Shown here: one piece after another, positions 1 through 21,917 of the stretch
Position numbering within the stretch: position 1 is the stretch's first letter
How the letters are laid out: each line of letters opens with the position of its first letter
DNA from: Branchiostoma floridae
Taxonomy: Eukaryota; Chordata; Leptocardii; Amphioxiformes; Branchiostomatidae
Assembly (NCBI RefSeq): GCF_000003815.2
Contig: NC_049982.1
Span: 2,682,546-2,746,545, forward strand
Reading direction: 5' to 3'
DNA: 64,000 nucleotides
Notes under the pieces: generated by a model
What the model saw: only the letters and a program-made list of their open reading frames with translations
Database searches by the model: none
Told to the model about the DNA's origin: nothing
Program-made: the position numbers and the translations under genes

Positions 1-1547
1 TTATCGTAAATACTTAGTCAGAACAAATATCGGATACATGTACGTCTAGTAGTCTATCATATGGTGTTTGCCTATTTTAATATCTTGGTATTTTGTTAAA
101 ACTACGTTCCTTCATCACCATCTAGATTCAGCCAAGTGTACATTATCTTCTAAATCTAAATGCAGCATAGCGTACGTCATCTGCGAAACCTTGGTATGGG
201 TAAGCTGTTTTTTTTTCTTTCTTAAAAAGAAGTATATGGCTATCCGATAATGAAAATATCAGCTTACTTCTTGCAATTATGTTCAGCCCCGAAATCTTTA
301 AACGGATGCTATCTCACTGCCGCTCTCAAAGCAATTAAATGTTATAACGTTACGCATACTGTGTTCTTGCATGTTTGATTTGTGTTTACAGCCATGACAT
401 ATTGCTTCATGCTTATTGTCAAAATAGTGTCTTAAGAAAATAACAACACATTTTGAAGGAAAGGAAAGTACGGTGTATGGAATTTCATTAATCTTGGTAT
501 TACAGGCACTTTTTGAAGTCATCAGGTTACTATCGTATCTATAACATAACCACACATACTATAATCACAGGTTTCCACAAAAAAATGCTTACTATTATTT
601 TGGTTAACATATTTATGATATTGAAACAAAAATTAGAAAAGCTTTAGTTCCGCAAGACTTTTCCGAAGAATAAAACAGCACAACTTAAAAACAACTGTAA
701 CCAACCTCGTCAAACATTTGGTGGAGAAAAGAGTGGTGGTGGTTGAAAAGACGAGAACAAATTCAGTGTGTCCCGTTCACCACCTAGTCCAAGTGACGTC
801 ACACTCACGTGGTCAGGGCATAGTTCAGACGGGCCGCACGAAAATGAACACTGCTTGTGATCAATGGATAAAAAATACAGGGAAAAAAAGGTGACCGAGA
901 CTTCTGATGATAAAGCGCACAAAGTTATTGCTACGGGCTGAAATAAGGATTTTGCTTAGCAATGTCCCAAGTGTCAAAAAATTTCACAATCTATAACTGG
1001 TATGTAAATAAACGTGAGAAAGACTTTATTTTATATGTTGCCTCCTAATGGTCGATAACAATGCAATTTTCACGACAAATTTGGCTTCCTCCCTAACAAA
1101 ATCAAATGTTTCTAACGCTCAGTCTTTACTCAACGATGTTGTTTACAGCATGTCCCTCGCCCGCTTTTGGACTGTGAACTGTTACGTGTAGGAACAAGCT
1201 GGTAACTGGGGTCATTGAACGTTCAGGTCCACTCTTGGTGGGGTTTGGTCAACAAAGAGCGCAAAGTGCAGAGCAACAACATGTACATAACAATAATGGA
1301 GGAACGACAAACAGCACAATGTATTCGTATATTGTTAAGCTAATTGTGGATCTTAATAAAGTCAAAGCATCTAGCACGGGGGGCAATTCGCAAGATTGGG
1401 ATCTAGTAACATAAACAGTTGCATTAGTTATTAGATATGAAAGCATGATTTTGGTAGTTTGACACATCTTATCGTTAAAGTGGATGTACGCACGCCCGTG
1501 GGACAAAGTGCAAATAAATTACTGCGCAGAAAACAAGCCCAACACAC
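1..1547. other. Intergenic, no gene recognised
   Basis: AT-rich sequence upstream of the first gene. The short open frames on both strands have no recognisable domain, no convincing splice borders and composition like the surrounding DNA. I see no TATA box or CpG-rich promoter that clearly belongs to the gene starting at 1578. Confidence 0.5.
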
Positions 1548-1577
1548 ATGACAGACTTACCACGACAGACAGCAAAG

Positions 1578-13719
<12,142 letters not shown>

Positions 13720-13794
13720 CGTCACAGTTGAAGCCTCCGTGAATGTCTGCCTACCATTGGCAACAGTTAGAGATCATCTTCGATGCTGATTTTG

Positions 13795-13800
13795 ATTAAA
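13795..13800 (+). promoter_or_regulatory. Candidate poly(A) signal (ATTAAA) of EGF/lectin gene
   Basis: ATTAAA lies about 75 bp after the TGA at 13717-13719. It is the first canonical variant downstream of the stop. Confidence 0.5.
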
Positions 13801-14475
13801 GATAGCGTATGCAGCAAAGCTTTTATCTCCGTTATGTGCATACATTATCCGCCGTTGACACCATATCGTTAGTTAGACTAAAAGGTAAGAGTTAGAGTGA
13901 GAGGGATATTCTGATGCGAACTTAATTGCTAATTTATATTTCACCGTGCCGCGCTCCTGATCTGTCAATAGGTCAAATTTAGACATGTTATACAATAGTC
14001 TTGTCACGGGATAATCAATATCATCAGTCACATGACAAAAGAGCTCGAAGACGAGATCTACCGGTTAAAAAAAAGCGAGCGAAAAGGTTGCGTCTCGAAG
14101 GCTCCCCAAGTAGCGCACTTTGCTTTGTGAAATCGTTTAGGTATTTCGTCAAAATTATACAATATTGCATCCATATGGGTAACTTTACCATCTTAACCCT
14201 TTTTTACTATGTACAGACAAGAAACGAAAATTTAACAAAAATGTAAACAAAGCCTTCTTTATAGGTCTAGTGAAATTAAAGCTGTCTTTGAAGACCTAAA
14301 GCATATTGTCTATGTCTAGGCCTGCATTCCTTTTTTTAAGTGCGCTTAACTGTGAGAAGTACTCCACCTGTAACCTTGAGCCATGACGCAGAGACTTGGT
14401 CAGGACGGAAACGCGCCTATTTTTGCCCAGACAAACGTTAGAGCACCATTTCAAGTACGCTGTAACAGCTACACC

Positions 14476-17194
14476 ATGGGTCTACAGGCGGTCCTTGGGC
14501 TGCTTCTGCTGCAGTCTTTCCTTCTTACCTGCCAAGGTGAGTTACATGGTTCTAAAAAACAAATATTCTAGACTTGGTATAGATGGCGTCTCCGACTTGT
14601 CTTCAACACACAGTAAAAAAAATCTAGGGCTGTCGCTCCCAAGTAGGTACGTTGAATCTGTGTATATACCTGATCAGTTGGAATCCTATCAAGTGACGTT
14701 ATGACGAAGTATAACTTGGAGAAAAATACCTGTCTTTTCCTTTCCACTTTGTAAATCTACTTGCCATATGCAAGTAGCAATCCCGATCAATCCCATGACG
14801 CCAAATGTTGAAAGAAGCAAACAAATAGAATTTGCAACGTTCCCCGTTATTATAACAGTTACTAAATAAATGCATTTGATGACTGTGAGCAAACAATAGA
14901 AATAAGAGTTCAGTGATCTCATACCTCCGTATGTACATACGATATACCAGCATTTGTAGATTTATACGCTTATCTTCTTTTATTGGTGATACCGATAAAT
15001 TAGTAATTTACCAAAATTAAACATATCGTAAAGTCCTTTTCTTTGGCAGACACTGTGTTAACATTTCATCATATATTGTACAAATGCTTGAACACTTACA
15101 TAATCTATACATTGTAATAATGTTGTAATCAACGTATGTATATCATCCCTAAAGAGCTGGCCTAACTGACCATATATGGATACAAACGCCTTTGCATTTC
15201 CAGGGCAAGCAGTTAATTAAGGGCCCAACCTACACCACTTAATATACAAAAAGCTACCTTTTCTTTCACGTGAACTAGCCTCCATGTATCCAACCACATG
15301 GACACAAACGCCTCTGCAATTCCAGAGCAAACTGTCACTAGTCACATATACAATTTTTCCTTCAGGTGAGCTGTCGTATCTGATTTCATAGACACAAATG
15401 CCCTTGTAGTTCCAGAGAAAACTGCTAGGGGGCAAAATCTACACCACTTACATCAAAAGCTACACATATATACTCTTTTCCTTCAAGTACATGTAAACTG
15501 GTCTACATGTATCCGACCACATTGACACGAACGCCCCTGCAGTTCCAGAGCAAGCTGCTAGGGTTACTGAACTTACAGCACTTATACTAAAATCTGTACA
15601 TATTAATCAAATTTTTTTCTTCAGGTGAACTGGCCTACCTGACCACATGGGATGGGTGGAGCTTTTACAAGGTCAAGGCCGTCGGCAACATGACCAACAC
15701 GAATGTCAAGGCCACGTGTGAGGGGGCGGGGATGCGGTACCCGTGCTTCTACACGGGGCACGGCAGGTGCACCCACTGGTGGACGTCTGACTGCATCGCG
15801 TTTAATCACGACGAGCTTGACTGCCGCACTCCGCTGGTGCTGTCTACCAAGATGTGCTTCACCATCTTCCCGCACAACTGCGAGGTCAGTGCTCTTAGTG
15901 ACATTTGTTCATCACTTAACCTACCCCTCCCCATATACACACATATATACGCACATGTACGCCGCACGCCGCTGGCGCTCACTACCAAGGTGTGCTTCAC
16001 CATCTTACCGCACAACTGCTAGGTTAGTATTCAGTGTAATCATGCCCCCCCCCCCCCCCCACACACACACAAACACACAGACCCTGAAGTATAAGGGTGG
16101 GGGGTCAAGTCACGCCGTTGGCGCTCTCTACCTAAATGAGCGAGCTGGTATATATATATAGGTTTAATAGTGTTGCTATTGTTACTTTTCTTCAACCCCC
16201 ACCCCATCCGAACAAACAAACAGACAGTAGCACTATAAGCTAAATCAGTAATAAAAAAAGGAAAAGAGCCATTGCAGACATCAAACGGGCTGTGTGCACA
16301 ATGTAATGTATGCTATGGTTGAGGAATAAAACATAAAACGTGTCCGTCTATCTATTACTACTGGTTGACCGTTTGAGGTTTTTCATAATCTTTATGTTCT
16401 TGCCCAAATGCAAACTTCAACAATGGAGAAACCCCAACCCCTTTGGACATATAGCATGTCATGACTCACTGGTAAACGGTAATTTATCAGCTAAACGAAA
16501 AGATATCTATGTACACCCACAAACATCCCGGGCCACAAACATCCCGGGCCACAAAATTGTCACTGGCCAGTATAATACTATGTAAATGTACATGTATGTG
16601 TATCCGTGCAGCGGCTGGACGACATGTTTGTGTACATGCCCATGTGGCACGGTGACGACACATCCTGGGGAGTGGACTACGACACGACTAGCTGGGCTCT
16701 GATAGGGGCTCACTACAGCGACAAGTATGCCTTGTGTGCAGGTGAGACATTATTGTAATATCATCACGAATTGCGGGTAGTATAAATGTTTGCAAATGTT
16801 ACATACGGCGCGGTCTTCCATGATGGTGGATGTAAGAATTATGATGCCTTGCAGAAAAGCAAAACTTTCGCTCCATGGTTGCTGTTGTTTAGCACTAGTA
16901 GTAGTAAACATATAATTATCACTCGTTTTCTTTGGCATGATGTGCATGTAATAGTCATTGATAATCATATTGGCAAATTATTTCTCAATCTCAATTTTCC
17001 AAACAAAAGAGAATCTAGACACACAGCACTTTTGTTTAACCTAGTCAAGAAATTTGGAGAGTATCTTGATCTTGAGGATAGTCTTGCTCAATTGTGTTTG
17101 TTTAATGATTGTATTGTAAGTAAATACTTATGATTCTGTTGTTATTTGTGTACTTCTGTCGACAGTGGAGTCCCCCAACGTCATCACAGGCTAA
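14476..17194 (+). CDS. Small secreted Cys-rich protein, domain not identified (about 160 aa, 4 exons)
   Basis: Exons: 14476-14536 (signal peptide, MGLQAVLGLLLLQSFLLTC), 15625-15884, 16612-16741 and 17166-17194 (stop TAA). Phases are 1, 0 and 1, all borders GT-AG, and AATAAA at 17259 follows the stop. The mature protein is one domain with TTWDGWSFYKV near its start, then G-M-R-Y-P-C, H-W-W-T-S-D-C-I, V-L-S-T-K-M-C and a final part with F-V-Y-M-P-M-W, D-D-T-S-W-G-V-D-Y and Y-A-L-C-A. The cysteines and aromatics suggest a compact disulfide-bonded extracellular fold. I have a vague memory of similar domains in lancelet predicted proteins but cannot name the family, so no function is proposed. The central exon is flanked on both sides by partial copies of its own edges. 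An in-frame upstream ATG is at 14383. Confidence 0.72.
15150..15620 (+). repeat. About four degenerate copies of the 5' edge of the next exon with its 3' splice site
   Basis: Units of about 90-130 bp, each with a polypyrimidine-like tract, a cttcag-like site and sequence resembling the start of exon 15625-15884 (gaactggcctac...gaccacat). Copies are near 15160, 15268, 15357 and 15485; only some keep the AG. The real acceptor is at 15624. Confidence 0.7.
15958..16022 (+). pseudogene. Partial duplicate of the 3' edge of exon 15625-15884
   Basis: Repeats the coding sequence from 'cgcacgccgctgg' through 'ccgcacaactgc', but the last codon is TAG where the real exon has GAG next to its donor, so inclusion would terminate the protein. 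A further shred (about 16112-16140) resembles the same edge. Poly-C and AC tracts lie between them. Confidence 0.75.
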
Positions 17195-17258
17195 GCAATG
17201 AGCAGGCCATCTGGATTCTTGAAGTTGATGCTGATGGTCCTGCCTTAATTTCTGGGTC

Positions 17259-17264
17259 AATAAA
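17259..17264 (+). promoter_or_regulatory. Poly(A) signal AATAAA of the Cys-rich gene
   Basis: Canonical hexamer 65 bp after the TAA at 17192-17194. Confidence 0.7.
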
Positions 17265-18050
17265 ATCTATCACATATTATTGCATGGTCTTTGTCGTTAT
17301 TCTTGACCTTCTCTACAACTTATAAGTAGTATACACGACACAGATATACAAATGTTCAGCAGAATCGACCTCATGCTATATTAATCGTTGATAATACCAT
17401 GTCATTTGTACACCAGCTTCTGAAAAACTGGATAAACCCAAGAGGACATAAATTAATTTTGATTGACATAAAAAAAAACGATTAAACCGCAGACTGTTAC
17501 TATTAGATGGCAGGCAATGTACAGTTTAGTCTCAATGTTGTAAATGACGCACCTGCTAATCTGACATGTCATCCAGATGGTCGAATGGTGACCTTTCTCA
17601 TGAGTTACTTGGGACGTTCCGCAAAATTTGTTTGTTGTACAAATATTGTGGTCTCTACCAGACTGACTACGCTGGATATAGGGAATATAAATTGTCAAGA
17701 AAGTTTATTTTTGCCACCTTAGCTTTTTACCGGCCTGGCTGAGTTGGAATGTTACCATTCTGGCGAAAAAACTCTCTTTGCCAATTATAGCCATTTTTGT
17801 CGAATTCTACGATCCGTACCCCCGTTAAGACAATTCCAATTTACTATCATTAAAAACAGAGAATTTTTGTTATTGTATTTTCCCATACCAGACATTTAAA
17901 TAGGTTTGATATAAACATAAATTGACTAAAATAGAAATACTTTCTAATGAAATTTCAAACAACAGTATACACGTATGTATGGACTTATTACAGCTGTTGA
18001 TTGACTACAGAGCTAGAGGAATATGTTGAAATTGTTTGTATGTGTTAGAC
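17265..18050. other. Intergenic, nothing recognised
   Basis: AT-rich spacer between the Cys-rich gene and the first TIL gene. The open frames present match no family known to me and lack codon or splice support. Confidence 0.45.
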
Positions 18051-18054
18051 ATCG

Positions 18055-18206
18055 CGCATCCTGTGTCCTTCCGTCGGATCTACGTCAGTATTTCGAATCG
18101 ATGGTTGCTAGGCGACGAAACGCCCCATCACATGAACAGCGGTGGTTGAACTCAGGTCAGTACTGCTTCTTTTTCTTGAAGAGACGACGGTGTATAAAAC
18201 TCTCTG
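18055..18206 (+). promoter_or_regulatory. Conserved upstream/5' UTR module of TIL gene 1, with an X-box-like motif
   Basis: About 150 bp highly similar to the region upstream of the second TIL gene (21768-21917). Both contain tacgtcagta/tgcgtcagta-like and GTTGCTAGG-GACG motifs (here 18104-18117), which resemble the RFX X-box, then 'cgacggtgtataaaactc' just before the ATG. The TATAAA at 18193 is too close to the ATG to be its TATA box unless translation starts elsewhere. Conservation shows duplication; a regulatory role is inference. Confidence 0.5.
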
Positions 18207-20247
18207 ATGATGATTTGGGCGGCAATCGTTCTTTCCGTGGTCATCACAGTGGTGTCTACCCAAGGTATGCACTTTTATTGGAGTTATCAAGAAGCTAAAT
18301 GTCGTCAAAGTGCTATGACACACCTTTAAATGGCAAAAATATTGTCTACGTTACATGTATGGCCGGTAAAATGTGGGTGGCACGGATGCAAACCTGTAGC
18401 AGATTGACTTCCAGAGACGAAGCGATGCTCTATTTTCTATAATCAGAATCTGCATATAAATATTTATGCATGACAAGTGCTGTGTTTGATCCTTTTGTAT
18501 CATGACATTTACAATATGAATAGTCACAAATACCACAAAATATATGGTAACGTCCACCACAATAGGTTAGCAAATTTGTCGTTGTTCTTATTCAACTTCT
18601 CTAGCATCGGTCATTTATTGAATGATAAGTGAATAGACGGAAAAAAACTTTATTGCGCATTTTTTCACTCTTGATTGAGTACATGTCATAACAAAATAAG
18701 ACCAATACTCAAATAAGGCCAGTGCATTGTTCTCTTTCCTTTATAATTGCCTTCTATTACAAAATAGCTTAAGCCATAATTATGATTATGAATTCTCAAC
18801 CTTGTTTTCATTCAGACTGCCCAGCTAACAGTCACTGGGTGTACTGCGGCTCTGCCTGCCCTCAGACATGTGACTCCAGCCCGTTCCAGATCTGCGCGGC
18901 CGTGTGTCTGACCGGCTGCGAGTGTGACCGCGGGTACGTGTTGCAGAGTGGCGTCTGTATTCCTCAGGACGACTGTCCGACGAAAGGTGGGGATAATTGT
19001 TTGTTTGTTTGCTTGTTTATTTGGTTGTTTGTTTATTCCGTGTCACCATCTGCGTGGCCAATCAATCGTTTGTGTGAAGCCAGTTACGTCATTCCTGGCG
19101 GTGTCTGTATCCGTCATATCAACGGTCCGGCAAATGGTGAGGATTGATTTCTGCTTTCTCGCTTTGATTGTCTGTTTGTTTGTCTGTCTGTTTCTTGTGT
19201 GCTCTGTCTGTCGTTCTGTGTGAACGGCTGCCCGTGTGACGTCGAGTATGTCATTCACATTTTTTTTTATTTGTTTATTTTTGCTTATCACAGAATGTCC
19301 CGCTAACAGTCGCTCGTCCGACTGCGGTGCCGCCTGCCCTTAGACGTGTGAAGTAAAGCAGCTGTTTGGTTGCCTGTTGTTTATTTATTTATTTATCCGT
19401 GTAATGAGTTGTATCATTGGCAAATAAATAAATAAATAAATAAATATTTATTTATTTATCTATTTTTGTTTACCACAGAATGTCCTGCTAACAGCCACTG
19501 GTCCGACTGCGGCTCGGCCTGCCCTCAGACGTGTGAGGTCACGAGTCAGGTGTTCGCCTGTCTAGCCGTCTGTGTGCCCTCGTGTGTCTGTGACCGCGGC
19601 TTCGTGTCACACTACGGAGCCTGCATCGAGCCGGACCAATGTCCCGAAGGTATTTAAAGTTTTGTGTTTGAGTTTTCGTTCCCGTTCCCTCAGTTGGCAT
19701 TTAGCTATTCTCCTAGCGTCAGGAGGTCAGCCAAATAGCAGAACTTTACGCAGGCAACTGGATTTTAGAAACCATTAATTCTATATGACCAATAAGTGAA
19801 GGCCAAAAAAACCTGGCTATTTTACCATTAACAAAGCTTGCATACCTTTTATTTGCCATCAAACAAATGTAATGAGCAAGTAGTCAGTCTTCTCCGAGTA
19901 AAACAAAACGGCATACATAAATGTTGTTACACATACATGTATGTACAATGCACATCAAAATTGACTTATTACATTTTGTATATGAATATAGCTTTTGCTT
20001 TGTAGTTTGAACGTCTGGATCTTATCTAGTTGCAGAGATTGGATGTCTAACCTTTATAAACGTCTAAATGTAAACTCTACTTTGTTTTGTTGCGTATCTG
20101 TTTGTAATGTTATTATCAAAGAGTCTTCAATATAGTCACAATCTGCTGTTAATACAATAGAATCACAAAACACGTTATCAAAAATAAGTTATACCCATTT
20201 TGTTCACCTTGTCTGGAACAGGTAACCCCATGTTGGTTGGACGTTAG
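18207..20247 (+). CDS. Secreted double TIL-domain protein, paralogue 1 (about 140 aa)
   Basis: Exons: 18207-18264 (signal peptide, MMIWAAIVLSVVITVVSTQ), 18816-18986 (TIL 1), 19479-19649 (TIL 2) and 20222-20247 (short tail GNPMLVGR, stop TAG). All introns are phase 1 with GT-AG borders. Each TIL module starts D/E-C-P-A-N-S-H-W and has ten cysteines in the trypsin-inhibitor-like pattern, ending C-P-x-x-G. TIL modules occur in protease inhibitors and next to von Willebrand D domains in mucins; here there is no D domain. The loop between the fifth and sixth cysteines is short, so protease inhibition is uncertain. Between the two good exons lie a TIL C-terminal half (19051-19136) and an N-terminal half with a stop (19294-19380), both probably skipped. 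A paralogue lies at 21918-23988. Confidence 0.78.
19051..19136 (+). pseudogene. Decayed 3' half of a TIL exon
   Basis: Resembles the second half of exon 18816-18986 (CE...YVI..GVCI motif, ending 'caaatg' before a gtgagg donor) but has lost cysteines, and no acceptor is visible. It follows a tttg-rich tract. Confidence 0.65.
19294..19380 (+). pseudogene. Truncated 5' half of a TIL exon with in-frame stop
   Basis: Begins after a good acceptor (tatcacag) with E-C-P-A-N-S, then S-D-C-G-A-A-C-P followed by TAG where intact copies have CAG. It runs into 'gcctgttg' and a TTTA-rich tract instead of the second half of the domain. Confidence 0.75.
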
Positions 20248-20296
20248 ACTGAGTGCCTACCTGTCCGGATGGAGACCATAGCTGGACCATGGAGTG

Positions 20297-20302
20297 AATA
20301 AA
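20297..20302 (+). promoter_or_regulatory. Poly(A) signal AATAAA of TIL gene 1
   Basis: Hexamer in 'gagtgaataaa', 49 bp after the stop. The same phrase follows the stop of the second TIL gene, so the 3' end is part of the duplication. Confidence 0.7.
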
Positions 20303-21109
20303 ACCAATGCAGTGGCCTTTGTGTTGTTTATGGGATGCATGTATAGTGCTCTTAGTAGTGGTGCGTACCTAAAGCCCAGACTTGGACTTGGCCCAAAAAA
20401 TGTTTTTAAAAAACATAAATGTCCGGAGCCAAGTCCGGCCTTGCAGAAAGCAATCTGTCGCTTATACTCCCATTTTTGTTCTGAACCATCTTAAACCTTC
20501 CATAGACAGTGAAATTTGCACTGGAAAAAAGACAAAAAAAAAACAGTTTGTGTTTACACTGGCTGTCTATCATTTTCATGTGATTTTCACATTGCATTTC
20601 AATTCATGCTAACATGCAATTTTATATGCACCCCCCTCCCCCTCAAAAAATGGACATAATTTGCGATGATGGGTTTAGGTCTGCACTTTAAGTCCAGGCC
20701 TGAACCTGAACTGCTGGACCTGAACCTGAAATTGAGTTTAGGTACGCACAACTAGCTCTTAGTATAAAATGCATTATGTGAATACGTTAGGAAAAATCAT
20801 TTTCATTCAGTAGCTGTATACTGATGATAATAATAATGCTGACATGTCACACGCAAATAAGCGTATATTTGTGATTCGAAGAACATGGAAGGATTAAACT
20901 ATCAAAATTAAGACCTTATTTGCTTAATCAAATGATTTGATTAGACGTAAAGGTAAAGGTGAACGTTTTGGTATAAACCATGATAATAACAAGAATGTCT
21001 AAAGACGAAATAATATATATGAATAGTTCTGGATTGACTAAACATTTGGTACAAAAGAACATATGTAGAAACAGATTGCCATATATTGTAAGACATCATA
21101 TATTCTGAT
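20303..21109. other. Intergenic with dispersed-repeat character
   Basis: Contains 'ggacctgaacctgaa' repeated phrases (20705-20745) and low-complexity C-rich and A-rich tracts. No gene recognised. Confidence 0.4.
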
Positions 21110-21430
21110 CCTGCGCCCTTAGTAGGATATCCGCCAGTAGATCGAATCGATGGTTGCTATACCCCTGTCACATTATCCACGATTTTCGGGCGTATCGATG
21201 GAAGATCGGCCATATTTAAGATCGACAGAGGATTGGCCATATTATTCACCTGAAAAACTTCCCTGTCACATATAAGCCATACTTTGTACCCTGTACAATT
21301 GTTGTGCAATAAAGTTATTATCGAGGCCCGGGCGATTACCGCAGAATCGTCGTCCGATAGATTTTCGCCAAATGTGACAGGGGTATTAGGAGAAGAAACG
21401 CCCTGTACACATGTGGAGGGTTGGATGAAT
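21110..21430 (+). pseudogene. Relic third copy of the TIL upstream module, split by a MITE
   Basis: 21110-21159 matches the start of the modules at 18055 and 21768 through 'cgaatcgatggttgcta'. After a 226-bp insertion, similarity resumes at 21389 with 'ggagaagaaacgccct' and fades by about 21440. No signal-peptide exon follows, so this copy appears dead. Confidence 0.7.
21160..21385. mobile_element. MITE inserted in the relic TIL promoter
   Basis: Terminal inverted repeats TACCCCTGTCACATT / AATGTGACAGGGGTA. Flanking bases are CTA on the left and TTA on the right; the empty site in both paralogues reads gttgCTAgg, giving either a 3-bp CTA duplication with one change or a TA duplication. Non-coding. 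Related ends flank the element at 56717-57472. Confidence 0.82.
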
Positions 21431-21767
21431 ATTTTCAACGTACTTTTTTTTAATAATAAGTTCCATATTTCCTACGAATCAACGTCAGCAGCTCACATAG
21501 CATGGCCATATCGTATCTTAACACATTACTATTGTGCTTTTGATACAAGAAACTTCAATTAATTTGATATAACATTATATATGTAAACTGACTAATACCC
21601 AAAAGACGCGTTTCTAAAACAAAATGGACACATATATGAATAGTAAAACATAACTATACTTCATTTAAGTATAACTATACTATACTAACTATACTATAAA
21701 AGATTAACTATACTTATTCTTGTACAGAAGAACATGTCAAAGAAGTTTGCTAGAAGTTTAAGCCTAC

Positions 21768-21917
21768 ATTCTGCGTCCTTCGGCAGGACATGCGTCAGTA
21801 CTGTAGTTCGAATCAATGGTTGCTAGGAGACGAAACGCCCTATCACATGAGCAGAGGTTGGTGAACTCAGTACTGGTTCGTTTTTCTTCAAGAGTCGACG
21901 GTGTATAAAACTCTTGG
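21768..21917 (+). promoter_or_regulatory. Conserved upstream/5' UTR module of TIL gene 2
   Basis: Counterpart of 18055-18206, including GTTGCTAGGAGACG at 21819-21832 and 'gacggtgtataaaactc' before the ATG. Similarity continues through the signal-peptide exon. Confidence 0.5.

Noticed and set aside
18192-18198. TATA box for TIL gene 1
   Set aside because: TATAAA lies only about 14 bp before the ATG, so transcription from it would start after the start codon. It is conserved in the paralogue, but more likely as leader sequence.
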